Assembly (NCBI GenBank): GCA_012932865.1
Contig: SAXG01000080.1
Coordinates: 1 to 64,000, forward strand
Source: Amylostereum areolatum
Lineage: Eukaryota > Basidiomycota > Agaricomycetes > Russulales > Stereaceae
Length of the DNA stretch: 64,000 bases
Direction of reading: 5' to 3'
The position numbers were made by a program, and so were the translations under genes. Below the pieces are notes generated by a model. That model was given only the letters and a program-made list of their open reading frames with translations, searched no databases and was not told the origin of the DNA. This document shows positions 1 through 11,913 of this stretch, one piece after another. How positions within the stretch are numbered: the first letter of the stretch is position 1; each line of letters opens with the position of its first letter.

Positions 1-2040
1 GAAAGCTGGTCGAGTGCAGACAGATCAGCGTGAGTGCACCGGGTCGAGAGCGTCGCTGCGAGGGCGTCGGTACCGCTTCGCGGTGATGAAAAAAGGGTAT
101 CCCTGTCCTGGAGGCAGCGAGAAGGCTGCGACGTCGAGATTCATGAGCGGTGTGCCAGTTCCGAGGCCTCCACTGGGGGTCCTATATAGCTGCCATCATG
201 AAGTCCAGACTCCAGTTTGTCGGACGGATGGGGACTCGCATGCGTTGTATGGCCGATACGCCTCTGGTGATTGCAGCACATGTGGTTTCGTCTGCCGCGA
301 TCCCAAGCCATTGCGCAAGGAAGGAACTGGAAGAGGGTACGACTTGCAGAACGTGTTCGGGCCGCCCGTTGTCGCGCGCCGTCGGACGAGTCAGAGTGCC
401 GAGTACGAAGAGAAAACACACGGTAGCACGGAAGAGAAGGAGCACCGATTGGCTTCATGGTGTGTGGCTGGGCCCGGATGGTGATGGCCCATGGGGAAGG
501 AAGATGTGGTGCAGCGGAGACGGAGGATTCAGTCACAGGATGGATCCGAAGCCCTTCAAGAACCGGGGGTACGGTCACGTGATGTGGCGTACATATCGCG
601 GTGCGCGGTCGTTGAACTTGGGGAATGGTTCGCCTTCGCACCTACCCCCATCTACCTACGCACTCTACGCATCTACATGGACAGTACCTGTACCGCACCA
701 CCCATTTTCAGCAGACTATCGCTACTCTTCAACTGACAACAGTTAGCTGTCGCGACACGCTTCAAACCGTCCACTCATGTACACCGTCAGTGTCATTTTT
801 TAACCGCGAAGATAGAACTCTGACCATGGCAATAGCATCGTGTTTTACTCCGGATAATACACCCTGATAGTTCACTGAAGGTGCACGTACTCGTATTACC
901 CGCTTCGGACATTACCCTATGCGTATATGCGTGAGCACAGGCTATTGGCGTCAATACTGGCGTAACCACTCCGGAAGGGCATCACGTATATATGGTGCGT
1001 TTCATCCAACCTTGCTACAGTGTGTACTTCCGCCTATCGCCCCTTCAGGTTCAAACACTACATGGCCACGGAAACGGGACACATCCGAAGTCCATACCGA
1101 TATCCTTGTGCCATTGATTCCTGGAATAGCACGAGATGAGTCTACGCGAAAAAGATCCTGGTGCCATCCGTTTATGCTTTCGTGAGCGGGGATGGTCCAC
1201 CGCCGAGTCCACCGTACTGGAGCCATGCGCACGAGTCCGGGAACGTTCGATCGATAGCTTGCGATGGCCCTTCCTTCTCGTCTTTCATTCATCCCCCGTC
1301 CCCGGTCACTGGTCACCCTTCACTCGCTCGCGCGCTCGCGCTCCGGAGCTGATGATGTCGACGAAAGGAGCCTCGTGGACATATATTTTTGGAGGGGAGG
1401 GGCGGCGCGGGGCGGACCGGGTCGGCCGGGAGGGTCCGTGCACGTCTGGCAGTCCGCGGAAGGCACCGCCACTGGTGCACCCTTGTCCAGTCCGTCGACC
1501 TAATCGCAGCGACCCGCGGGCCACAGACCGTGGCTAGGTCAGTCTCCCGCCTTTCCTCCTCTCTCGCAGCTTGCTCATCGCCGCCCACGACATCCACACT
1601 CTTAAACAACCGACATCGAACCGCGTTCGTCGAACATGCAGGGCGTCGTCGGCTCGACACTATGGCGCAGCATGGCATGGCGAGACAATCGGTGCGTAGC
1701 AGGGTTGCACAAGGGTGAACCACCGTCTCACGAACAAAGGACCAGCAGAACATGATTGTATCTAATCCTGGAAAAAACAACGAGCTCAACGGAAACCCCA
1801 ACGGGCATCACTGCAAGCCTCCGGTCCTCTTCAGAGCGAGGAGCTGTACAAGAGCTCGGTCACCATCATCATTTGGTACAAAGTGAGCGTCCCGCCGTCT
1901 TTGTTCGCAGCGCGTCGCATGCATGCTAAGCAAGATTAGGCCCACACTACGCCGCTGCGCTTTCCCCACCTGTCCCGGATTCCCGTTCATGCAACTTTCC
2001 CAATTCTCTGTCCCTGGTCTCTTCTCTCTCCCTCGACGAA
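1..2040. other. Stretch without a recognisable gene
   Basis: Open frames exist on both strands (for example 141-641 minus and 1313-1801 minus), but their translations are arginine/serine/proline-rich with no domain, no consistent splice pattern and no recognisable family. They look like chance frames in GC-rich DNA. The last 150 bases probably hold the promoter and a short first exon of the gene that follows. Confidence 0.5.
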
Positions 2041-3336
2041 AGCAGTTTCGTCGACACCTACAACCCCGTCACTGGCGAATGGGAGCAACACGGGATCGAC
2101 ACCATTCGGCGGGTTGGAGAGCGAGCAGCGGGTGCTCTACACCGGCTCCGCAAGAACCTGTTCGAGTGGCTCGAGGAAGACGACTGCCTCGGGTTGCAGG
2201 ACGAGCTCGCGGCCCAACCGCAACCCGAGCCACAGCCCCGGCATAACCGACTCAAGCGTCCTGCGCCTGAGATGGTCAACGATACCTCTCCCCCTTCCAA
2301 GTACTTCATCTCGGACAACCCATGTATTCCGACAGCCCGCACCATTCCCCAGCCCAGTCCTATCCCGTCCCGTCATACCCAGGCTCCAGCATGTCGACCA
2401 AGACGAACGGACACGGCCAGCAGCCCGTGGCCATAGCCAACAGCCCGCCTCACACGTCCCACGTAGCCGGCCCAAGCAGCAACCCGCTCAAGCAGTCGTA
2501 CAACATGTACCCGAACCCGATGTACTCCGTTGCCCGTGCACTCTCCCCCATCCACCCCCCGCATCGAGCTCCGCCTCCGCACCGCCGTCCAGCACCGCCC
2601 AAACGAGCGTCATGCACTCCGCGCCGTCGACGCCGACACCCCAACCCTCCTCCGTCTCCGCCCCGATCCCGTACCATCCCCACCCGCCCCTCAAGCGATG
2701 GCCGAAACGATTACACCGTGTCCGAGATCGCGGACGGGTTCAAGCAGATGGACGACCTCGTCGGTCAGATGCCGACCATGACCCAGCGCACCGCGTTCGA
2801 GCGCGTCTTCGGCTGCCGCTACGTCAAGAGCACCGTCTGTCGCCACCGCGGCGTGTGGCGCCGCGCGGAAGACGGCGTGCGCAACGCGTTCATTCGCCAT
2901 GGGCCGCGACGAGCGCGCGATGTGGGGCGAGTTCGTCCGTCGCGTCGAGGGGCGCACCTCGGGCCTGCACGGCGGTGGGGTGGGGAGCATCGGCATCGGC
3001 GCGGACGTCAACGGGGGCAGCGTCGGCGTGATGCAGGTCCAGGTGCCGCAGATGTCCGGGCTGTCGATACCGGTCCAGGTGCACGGGGAGATCGACGACA
3101 CCGGGCAGGACGCGGTCATGGGCTCGCTCGGGCCCCCGCCGCAGAACGACCCGCACCATGTTGGCGAGAACGCGCATTCGCATGGGATGGTGCAGGTGAT
3201 GGGCATGAATGGGCAGACGGGGCCCGGACAGCAGGGCGATGGCATGGTGCATATGTTCTCGGCGTCGACGGTGAGGACGGCGGATGAGCGCGTGGGCGTG
3301 TACAACGCATCGCAGCTGTTGGGAGGCGATCAGTGA
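2041..3336 (+). CDS. Conserved hypothetical protein, fragmented reading frame, 5' end uncertain
   Basis: Coding signal is clear but moves between frames. The N-terminal part (from 2041) contains TYNPVTGEWEQHGIDTIRR and a acidic FEWLEEDDCLGL stretch. A long Ser/Pro/Gln-rich linker follows. The best-conserved part is at 2700-2960 and contains SEIADGFKQMDDLV, MTQRTAFERVFGCRYVKST and DERAMWGEFVRRVEG. The end is Gly/Val/Gln-rich and stops TGA at 3334-3336. I recall similar proteins of unknown function in polypores, possibly nuclear, but assign no role. Four frame switches occur (near 2316, 2550, 2700 and 2897). Some could be introns, for example GT at 2301 with AG at 2388-2389, which restores frame. 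Others have no obvious splice pair and may be indels. The true start is not visible; an ATG at 1989 with a short first exon is one option. Confidence 0.5.
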
Positions 3337-3792
3337 GAGGGGCGCGTCCGGGTGGCTGCCGTTGGTATGGCTGGGTGAGGTCTGTATCGCTGTCGGTTTC
3401 GCTGTCACTTCTAGGTTGTATGCCTACTCGCCTTATGTATTTTTATACTTCACCGGTTTACTCGATAGGGCTGGTACCTTGTATGTGTGCATGTACATCA
3501 CGCTACCGGCGTACGGACCAAGTACGATATATCTACTATAGAATTTGAATACGCCCGCTGGGCCTCCTCCGCTGCCCCTCCGACATGTTTCTACATCCTT
3601 GGTCTATCTTCTCTATCTCTTTCCCCAGTCCATGCTATACTTCCAGGACCATCCAAATCCGCACCGATCGAAAGATCTGTCTGCTACCGCGAACCAGCCG
3701 TGAGCCGCGGCGAACCTTCTTCAACACAAGTTGTCTCAAAATTCGGTGAGTATAGGTTATAGGTGGGTAAGTTATACCGACAGCCCAGCTTC
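3337..3792. other. Intergenic, between convergent genes
   Basis: About 450 bases between the stops of the hypothetical gene and FAD oxidase 1. AT-richer than the genes and presumably holds both 3' untranslated regions. No further structure was recognised. Confidence 0.6.
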
Positions 3793-5954
3793 TCAAACTT
3801 TGAACCCGCCCGCGAGACCCATAACATTCCCCGGATCGTACGTCCCCTTGATCGCCCGCAACCTCCCCACGTTCTTCCCATAAATCTCCTCCACCGGCGT
3901 CCCTTCCAACGCATAGTTTCCATACACGAAATCGTCCTCGACCGCCTGCCCGAGCCGCCGCGCCGCCGCGCGCAGGTCGGCCGTCGCGCGCGCGAGCGTC
4001 GCGCGCACGAGCGCGTCGTTCGCCGGGTCGTTCCACCCGACGTCGAAATTGAGCGGCGTGAGCGCGACGTCGCGCGCGGGCGGGTAGGCGGACTCCGAGG
4101 CGGCGGCGGGGGCGTGGCGGTAGAGCGCGGCGTCGAACGGCTCCGAGTTGATGGTGAAGTAGACGTCCGGCTCGACCGCGGCCAAGCGCGCGCTCCAGAA
4201 CTGGGAAGGCGGAGGGATCTCGATCAGCGTTCGGAAAGAATGAGGGGGGCGATGGAGGTAGGAAGAGGCGGGGGAGTGCATGTAAGTACCTCAGTCGAGT
4301 TTTGGACGGCTTGGAGGACGGCCGGGGTGTATTTGAGGATCGACACGGTGCTATAGGTCTGGCTGGTCAATGCGGTCACAGAGGAGGCCGTGACCGTAGC
4401 GTTAGTACAGGCTGCACGTTACATACTGAGAGGATGGCGGGCACTCACCGACGCCCAAGGCTCGCGGTCCCGGTCGGGGCGGATTGGACGAGCGAAAGGA
4501 ACGAGCGCGTGCTCAGGTCGGCGGACAACGTCGGGACGGCGAGGAAGGCGTCGAATATCCCAGGTGGCGGCGTTGGTCCGTCGTAGAAGAGGATCACGGA
4601 TGCCACGGTGGTCTGCGCGGGCGCGGTCAGCCTCCGGTCGTGTTCATGTAGCGAACCGCGGCCACGGACGTATTACTTACCGTGCGGGCGAGGAAGCCGT
4701 ACGTGAAGATCAGCTGTGCTTTCTTGTCGGTGTTGGTCGCGTCGAAGTGGGATACGGCGGCGGAGAGCGCGTCGAACTGGGTGCCGTTGAACACTGCCAC
4801 GCCGCCCTGCGCGCGCGAAGTCGTTAGGCGGGGGGTACTTATGCGCACTGGATGAGCGCTCGACATACCCATACGTCGGTCTGAGGGTGCGAGACCAAGG
4901 TGAACTTCGTTACGATGCCCTGCCATTCCGTGGACGAAGATCGGTCAGAGCCTCGGCAGATAGCACGAACCTGCGACGTACGAAATTGTTGGACCCGCCC
5001 TGGAAGGGACGCGCCTCGTGAGCGATGTTTGCTTGCGAGATCGCGAAATGTACGGACGCACCCTGAGAGCAAACCACAGGTCCCCCGAAGAGCTGGTGAC
5101 GGAAGTCACGGTGCCGTTCGGCAGGACGAGCTCGTACGCGGCGACATTGTCACAGGACAGTCCGTACTGGTTCGTCTTCCAGGAATATCCTAGATGGTGT
5201 TCGTGTATCAGTCCGAGGCGAAGACGAGGACAAGAAGAGGAGACGCTTACCTCCACCCAACGTGAAGCCCGCAAGGCCCACACCAGACACGCGGCCGCCC
5301 ACAACGCCGAGGCCGGTCCCGTTCAGGGCCTTGTAGACATCATCCCAGATTAGACCCGGGCCCACATCCACTGTCCCATGCGACGGATTATTCTGCACGT
5401 TGGAAAAGCGCGTCATGGCGATGTGGACGCCGGACGTCGACGAAAATCCTTGGTTTCCGGTGTGTCCGCCTCCCTTGACCTGAACAGAAATCATTATGCT
5501 ATCCAGCACAGCGGACGATTCGCACGCACGGCGAAGGGTGTGCGGGTCTCTCCAAGTATTTGAAGCTAGGCGAGTAGAGTGATTTTGTATGGGCAACGGA
5601 AACGGGGTTCTAAGTAGGGGCTCGGTTGACGCACGATGATGCCAACGTCGCGCGCGGTGCCCGGCTCTACCGAGCACGTCGAGTTCTGCGTACTGCCTTC
5701 CGAGTAGTGCGCGATGTCTGCAGCATACTGGGTAGAATCTACGCAGATACAGTAGGGTTGCTTAGATCAGCGTCAAGCGGTTAAGCAGTCGATGACGCAC
5801 CTGGGTAGAAAACAGCGGAGGCAGGCGAGATCGCCTTGGAAATCCGAGCGCAAGTTGTTACGGCACTGTATTGTGGAGAGACGGTCAGATTAGACGCCAA
5901 CGCCGAGGCGGACGCTATGCAAGAGAGTACAAGGAGGGGTCGCGCGCTTAGCAT
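3793..5954 (-). CDS. Secreted FAD-linked oxidase 1 (PCMH-type, BBE-like C-terminus)
   Basis: Start ATG at 5952-5954 gives a signal peptide (MLSARPLLVLSCIASASALA); stop TGA at 3793-3795. The spliced protein shows the PCMH-type FAD-binding order: FYPDSTQYAADIAHYS, then VKGGGHTGNQGFSS, where the His of GGH is the expected 8-alpha FAD attachment site, then LIWDDVYKALNGTG, GGRVSGVGLAGFTLGGG and SWKTNQYGLSCDNVAAYELVLPNG. The end is the berberine-bridge-like tail YGKNVGRLRAIKGTYDP. The Cys used by bicovalent members (a CxxVG-type loop) is replaced by GGRVSGVG, so single covalent linkage is inferred. At least eight short introns are present, including ones flanking an 18 nt microexon (4982-4999). The family oxidises alcohols, sugars or amines with O2, giving H2O2; the substrate here is unknown. 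Paralogues lie at 41805 and 55625. Confidence 0.9.
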
Positions 5955-6018
5955 GTTGCACCTCACCAGACAGGGCGAAGGGGAAATTGGGATCAAAAGA
6001 CTGGACGGTTCCACAGCT

Positions 6019-6026
6019 CTTTTATA
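6019..6026 (-). promoter_or_regulatory. TATA box of FAD oxidase 1
   Basis: TATAAAAG on the minus strand, about 65-75 bases upstream of the ATG at 5954. The same element at a similar distance precedes the two paralogues. Confidence 0.6.
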
Positions 6027-6439
6027 CCGCCAACACTGCCCATACGTACCCAGCTCGCCTGAGAAGAATGCTCAACACGGCGTCAATGTACCTTTTATCC
6101 AATATCGTGAGAGAGCGGTCGGCGACAACACCGTCAGCATGCACAAATCGTCCGATCCCGAGCGCTGCAGCGCCGCAGATGAACGCTCGGCGATCTCGGT
6201 AGCGTCTACTAGCGCTCCGTCTGTCAGTTTGATGTCCGGAAGCAGGCTTCCCAGCGAGTCGTCCAAACGAGCACCAGTTCAGGTTGAGACGGTGATGATA
6301 GTGGCATTGGCACGGTGATTCCCTCAAGAACAAATGAGATTGATTCTAACGCCTTTTTCGGGGTAGGGTAAAAAACGACACTTACCTTGCGGATCTAATC
6401 TGCAAGGCACCTTGAAAAGTGTCGAATGAAGAGTTCGAA

Positions 6440-6471
6440 GTTGAACGTTGAACGTTGAACGTTGAAACGTT
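6440..6471. repeat. Short tandem repeat, GTTGAAC unit
   Basis: Seven-base unit GTTGAAC repeated three times, followed by GTTGAAACGTT. Every junction contains the palindrome AACGTT. It lies about 490 bases upstream of the FAD oxidase 1 start. The 12-mer GTTGAACGTTGA recurs at 27503, 29948 (reverse) and 51935 (reverse). Confidence 0.8.
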
Positions 6472-8013
6472 ACGAAGTTCGAATAGACCATGGAAGCCTC
6501 AGGCTTGTGGAGTTACTTCAGCACGTGACTACAGAAACTACCGGTCCGGGATTTTACTCGACTCGGCTTCTCGACCTCCCAGTGAGCCCCCACGACGTCC
6601 AGCCCTTGCCATCGACTCATCCTCTGGACCTCTAAATCTTTGCCTCGAACAACAATAAGTTATTCGTGCTCGGAGTCCGGATGGGTCGTGGTTTCTTGCC
6701 GACAGGTCCAGAGGAGCCCGCCTGCGATCTCGCCCCTTTTTCCTGAGGTCGCGCTCGTGTTAGACCCCCGTCGACCATCGTCTGGACGCTTTCTGGACGA
6801 CGCTCTCCGACTCTGCGTGTCAGTATGCTTGGCTCGTGGCTCTGGTATAAAATGGGTCAGGATTCGTCGTCTGTGAACATCGACTCATAGGCTAGAGTCA
6901 TAATATCCACCCGACCCCAGCTTCAGGGTTTCTGTCGCTCCCCACTCAACCGTCAAAACTTGCCGTTTTATCTTCAATGACGTCGTTCGCGCTTGCTCTT
7001 TCTGCCCGCAAACCGGTGAGGAGCTTTCTTCTTGTCGGCGTTGTCGCCACCGTAGCCGCTCATGATCCTCATGATCTTCATCTACGAATTTCAGGCAGTC
7101 GCCCTCTTCGCCACGCTTCAAACGTTGCTTTGGATCGGCGTGTGGAAGCAGAATCAAAAGCAACCCAACGTGACGTGCGTTCTTCTTTTCACCCCCTTGT
7201 GGTCCGGGCTGACTGAAACAACCTCTACACAGTCGCTCGAAACCGCACTCGCACATCCCGCAAGGCCGGTTCTTTGGATGAGACGAGCATGGCTCGCGCT
7301 CGACGCTCAGCCGCTCAGCGCTCAGCGCTCAGTGCTCAGCGCCAAACGCTCAGGCGTCCAATGCTCCATCCCCCACTCTTATCGACCTCCTCTCCGATTT
7401 TGTATCGATAAACTACACTGTAATCGTTCCCGTTGTACAATAGATGAACGTCAAACCCCGATTTGGCTCTGCGTATCTCCATGTGGGATAGAGACAAGAA
7501 TGAGCGTCCGAAGCCCTTTCCTTATGATGCGCCAGAAGTTCTTTGTGGATCCTCATCGATTTATCTCTTCGTTTCCCCTTTCGATCCGCCTCCTAGTATG
7601 CGGCCCAGCATAGTCTACATACGTGACTTTCACTCCGATTCCTTGCCATTGCCGATGCATACTTTGAGACTCGCACAGACCGGAGCCACGTTGATTCCCC
7701 GCAGCGTCGGTCGTGGCCGTATCAAATTCCGACGGTTTCGCAACCCCGCGCCCGCCGCCACTACCACCGCTTCATCGCACCTTCACCCTCTCCTTAAACC
7801 ACCCGCCACGCTCCTTCATACCGACGATGCTGGCCATTTAACCCCCCGCAATTCCTCTCCCTCTGCCGCCAGATTTCCTCACCCAATTCCAATAGGAGCG
7901 TATCTCACGCTCCACCCCACGCTCGAGAGCTTATCGGATTCCAGGGATAGACCGTCCGTGAGATAACCACCTCACAAGCTCTCCGACTCCTGTACACAAC
8001 CCCCAACTCGCCC

Positions 8014-10157
8014 ATGGACTCCGAGTCGAAGGTGTTCACCTTGTCGCGCCTGGCGGTGTTGGCGACCGCGACGCTCGTCACCCTCAGCTCCGGCACGAAC
8101 TACGTGCGTCCATCTCCTTTCGTCAACCTTGCGCATGAGCTGAACGAAGGGGACCCTTAGGTTGTTTCCGGTGAGTCATCCGTGGGTGCGATGCAAGACG
8201 TTGGGCTAACGAGGTGGTTCATCAGCGTACGCGCCTCAACTGGGCTCCCGTCTTCACCTCTCACACACTCAGCTCAATATCGTCGCCGTCGCCGGCAATG
8301 GTACGCTTCTCCTACGATCTATATCCCGCCGCCTCGCGACTGACCCCGCGCAGTGGGCGTATACACCAGCGGGCCTTTCACGGGCAGGATCATGGACACG
8401 CGCGGCCCACGCCCTCTCCTGATCGCGTCCTTCGTATGTCTGCTGTCCGGATACCTCACCATACGCGCGATGTACGATGCGGGGCTGGACGAGGGCGAGG
8501 AGAACCTCCGCCGGGGCCATCTCCTCCTGCTCATCTTCGCGAGCTACCTCACCGGCGTCGGCGGCAACTCGGGCATGGCCAGCGCGATGAACTCGACCGC
8601 CAAAAGCTTCCCCGACCGTCTCGTGCGTCTCCTTTTCTCCTCTCGACGCACGACGCTGACGGACGCACCCTCCAGCGCGCGATCGTCGTCGGCATCGTCA
8701 TGTCCGGCTTCGGCCTCTCCGCATTCTTCTTCTCCACGCTCTCCCACCTCCTCTTCCCCGGCAACACCTCCGACTTTCTCCTCGTCCTCGCCCTCGGCAC
8801 CGCCCTCCCCATGATCCTCGGCTTCTTCTTCGTCCGACCGCTCCCCTTGCCCACCCACCCCCCGTACCGCCGCCTCTCCTTCGACGCCCCCCGCCCCGTC
8901 CTCCGCAGCACAAGCCAGACCCGCCTCCTTCTCTCCGACGACGACGACGACGCATCGGACGCCCAGCCACCGCCGCCGACGGACGCCGCCTACACCGAGT
9001 TCTCCCGCGCCCCCCGCGCTGCTCCTTCCGGACTCCGTCCAACTCTCCCCGTCGTCCGGCAGAGAGCACGTCCACCGTCGGAGCCGATCCCGCAGCGCCG
9101 CCCCGAGCCATCGCGGGGCGGGTGCACTACCAGGGGAAAAGCTGGCCGAGGGACGCGGCGTCGATCTGCACGCCTCGGCGCTGTGGACCTCGCTCGATTT
9201 TTGGATCCTGTGCGGGATCAACATGCTCTGTGCGTCCCCTCATCCCCCCACCCTCCGCAATTCGCTGACCGACGGCTCCGGGCGACAGTCAGTGGTACCG
9301 GCCTGATGTGTGCGTCCCTTCCCCCTCCTCCCCCTCCTCCCCGCGCCATCCTGACGCGCACCGTGCAGACATCAACAACGTCGGGTCGATCGCCCAGGCG
9401 CTCTTCGCGCGGGGCAACCCCGCCTACGACCCGCTCGCCGCCTCGGTGTGGCAGGCCGCCCAAGTCTCCGCCCTCTCCCTGACCAACTTTGCCGGACGGA
9501 TCCTCATCGGGCTCGCTGCGGACGCGACCAAGGCCCGCGCGCGTCTCCCGCGCTCCTGCTGCCTCGCGCTCGTCGCCGCGCTCTTCGTCCTCGCCCAGGG
9601 CGTGCTCCTGCGCACCCAGGACGTCGCCCATCTCTGGGTCGCGAGCGCCGCGCTCGGGCTGGCCTATGGCGGGCTCTTTGGGCTGCTGCCGACGCTGTGC
9701 ATCGAGCTCTTCGGGCTGGGTGCGTTCTCTTTCTCTGCTGGGTGGCACGGACGGGCGCTGAGGGGTGCTTCCAGCGCATTTCTCGGAGAATTGGGGATAC
9801 GTCTCGCTCTTCCCCGTCGTCGGCGGCAATCTCTTCTCGCTCGCCTTTGGCCGGAACCTCGATGCGCACTCCCCGCACGCCGACATCGACGCCGCGCCTC
9901 CCGCGCCGCTTCCCTCGGCGTCATCGGTACCCTCCCCGCTCGCGCGCGCGCTCCCCGCAGCGCCCGAGCTCACCTGCCTCGACGGCCGCGCGTGCTACGT
10001 CCACTCGCTCTACCTCACCCTCGGCGCGTGCCTCCTCGCGTCCGTGCTCGCGCTCTGGCTCGCGCGGCGGGATTGGGTGGACCGCAAGAGTCGGGTGGTG
10101 GCGTACGAGGAGGTGCTGTGGGAGGAGGACGGGGAGGACGAGGATGTCAGGCCGTGA
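8014..10157 (+). CDS. Major facilitator superfamily transporter, nodulin-like/Mch1 type
   Basis: ATG at 8014 opens MDSESKVFTLSRLAVLATAT; stop TGA at 10155-10157. Spliced protein: first membrane helix, then YAPQLGSRLHLSHTQLNIVA, GVYTSGPFTGRIMDTRGPRP (the MFS loop 2-3 signature DxxGxRP), several hydrophobic helices, and a long acidic, Pro-rich cytosolic loop (about 8930-9200). Next come INNVGSIAQALFARGN, SLTNFAGRILIGLAADATKA, and a final helix before a charged tail. This order matches the nodulin-like/MCH1 branch of fungal plasma or vacuolar membrane carriers; the substrate is unknown. A 10 nt microexon (8161-8170) lies between two introns. Between 9003 and 9020 the frame moves. A 64 bp GT-AG intron from 8999 to about 9062 would explain it, though its donor is weak; a one-base indel in the C run at 9011-9016 is the alternative. 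Confidence 0.85.
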
Positions 10158-10620
10158 AGCTCTCCCGGCGTGCGGGCGGTGGAGGTGGTGAAGAGTAATA
10201 GACGCGTTTACTGTACATCTTTGATTTATTGATGTTTGGTCGTAGACATGGGGGGCCATTCGCTGGGTCAGTGGGTCCCTTTGCGATAAGTGAATTCGAA
10301 AGGAGTGAACAGTGGGCCTCACCCCCAAATCTATATGATGCACACATATCTTCGATGGCGATACAAGTATGAGTTTCGTACATACTCTAGCGTCTACAAT
10401 GTCCAGGGACCGCCGTCCAGGAGTCAAGATTCCGACTTCGGAGTCGAAAACAACAAACCGATGCTAGCCGATGCCCCGTGCCAGCCACCGCAAGCCTCGC
10501 TTGAGCCTCGCTATGATAAAGCTCCAAGTCGGGGGCATCTGAGAACAAACCCCTACAGACCCCTTTCCGCTTCAAACCTCGTACGCTATCTATCGTGCCA
10601 AATATCGCTCAGCTTCAGAG
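10158..10620. other. Intergenic
   Basis: Contains the 3' end of the MFS gene and the promoter of the next gene. No motif stands out. Confidence 0.5.
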
Positions 10621-11408
10621 ATGTCTACTTCCCAACCCAACATGGATGAATACATGTTCGAGTGCGAGCTCGATGCCAGTGGCAAACGCATTCCAGAGGC
10701 AACTTTCTTTGGTTGGAAGCTCACGCAGCGTGCGAAGGATGCCCAACGAGCGGTACGTCTATCGCTTTGTGACTGTGTCATACCAGTGCTTGCCACTGTT
10801 TCTGACCTGGCACAGAAATGGCAGAGACTCATGGACAATAGACCGCCGGTAGCCTCGATACCATCCACCTACATCCCCAAGAATGGGAGCAAGCCTCCTC
10901 TGCTTTTCTATGGCTTTCCATTCAAGGAGCAATTCATGGTCAACTATGCTAGACGCCACTCGCTCGAGCTGCCACTTGTTGAAGAGGATCGCATTAGCAC
11001 CGGGACCGACGCGTTGAGATTCGCGGAGCTCGAGGACGAAGACGTAACGATGCGGATGCGGGTAATTGCCGCCTCGCTCGTTGCTTCCCACCTTGGGGAT
11101 GCCTGTGGAGGTATTAGGTTGGATGTCGCGACCCCACTCACGTTTGAGTGGGACGGTATTCTTGCGCTCTGGTCGAATTATACTGTACTTGATCGTCATC
11201 GAGCTATTCAGAGGGGGGGGTATTCTATCGAGCAGGTTATCGCGATCATAGGGAAGGCTATGAACGAGGACGGTCAGGTTACCGAAATCAAGTGGTGGTG
11301 GGACTTTGATAATGATGTGGTACGTGCCACATGTACCCCGTCCGCATCGTGACGCTTTCACTGACCGTCACTTTCATGATTTAGAACGTGTTAACCACCC
11401 CGAACTGA
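10621..11408 (+). CDS. Hypothetical protein, about 227 residues
   Basis: ATG at 10621 begins MSTSQPNMDEYMFECELDAS. Three exons are proposed: 10621-10752, 10816-11319 and 11385-11408 (NVLTTPN, stop TGA). The first intron is 63 bp with GTACGT...CACAG and is in frame, so unspliced RNA would still read through it. The second, 65 bp, is GTACGT...TTTAG. Sequence features include FFGWKLTQRAKDAQRAKWQR, YGFPFKEQFMVNYARRH and a Trp-rich end (EIKWWWDFDNDV). No signal peptide or membrane segment is seen, suggesting an intracellular soluble protein. I do not recognise the family; small orphan proteins of this style are common in basidiomycetes. It is convergent with the ankyrin gene downstream. Confidence 0.7.
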
Positions 11409-11913
11409 TTCTTGATTCGCCGGTCACGCATGTCCTATTCGATGTAATCGATAAGGCTGTTTGTTCAATGTCTCTCAGACTCTCTATCTATCTCGCTCCG
11501 AGTCCGACGTTTCGATTGTTACCAATTGCATGTACGAATTTTTATGTAGTGGGTGTATCTGCATGAGCCCTGCCTTATGAGGTGTCCTTATGGTGCTGAA
11601 AGAAATGTGCGGGAGCGCGGTCCGCCTCAGTATCTATCCTCAGTCAAGAAAGGGATGTATTTTGGCGTCGAACACATAAGAGAACAGGGTACCTAGACAC
11701 TTACTGAGGTGTGTACTCGGACTACCTTCCGACGACCAGACCCACCTGAGGCACTTTGAAAAGAAACGACACTGGATTCACAAAGTCACAAGGGGACGAC
11801 GCACAATACAAACACAAGTCCACAAGTCCACAGCGAGATGATCCCCGCCCCTGCCCGCGTCATCTCCAAAACAAGCTTCATCAAACAGGAGGAGGGAAAA
11901 AATGGCGCCCCCA
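11409..11913. other. Intergenic, between convergent genes
   Basis: About 500 bases holding two 3' ends. No gene or repeat recognised. Confidence 0.5.

Larger units (their letters stand above)
5955..8013. other. Intergenic, divergent promoters; no gene recognised
   Basis: Two kilobases between divergent FAD oxidase 1 and the MFS gene. It holds a tandem GTTGAAC array (6440-6471), a cluster of CGCTCAG-like units (about 7305-7350) and CT-rich tracts near 7740-7990 that probably belong to the MFS promoter. Open frames at 6885-7256 (minus) and 7062-7613 (plus) give no recognisable protein. Confidence 0.5.

Noticed and set aside
141..641. 166-codon minus-strand open frame, with overlapping plus-strand frames in the first kilobase
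   Set aside because: Arg/Pro/Ser-rich translation without domains, splice logic or codon preference; typical chance frames in GC-rich DNA.
3793..5954. Classifying the FAD oxidases as AA7 bicovalent oligosaccharide oxidases
   Set aside because: The second covalent Cys motif is missing in all three copies.
7000..7075. Tiny minus-strand peptide frame, Lys/Arg-rich at its end
   Set aside because: Under 30 codons with no supporting signal; chance cannot be excluded.
8999..9062. Apparent frameshift in the MFS transporter at a C6 run
   Set aside because: A 64 bp GT-AG intron restores the frame; the donor is weak, so an indel is not excluded, but a break is not claimed.
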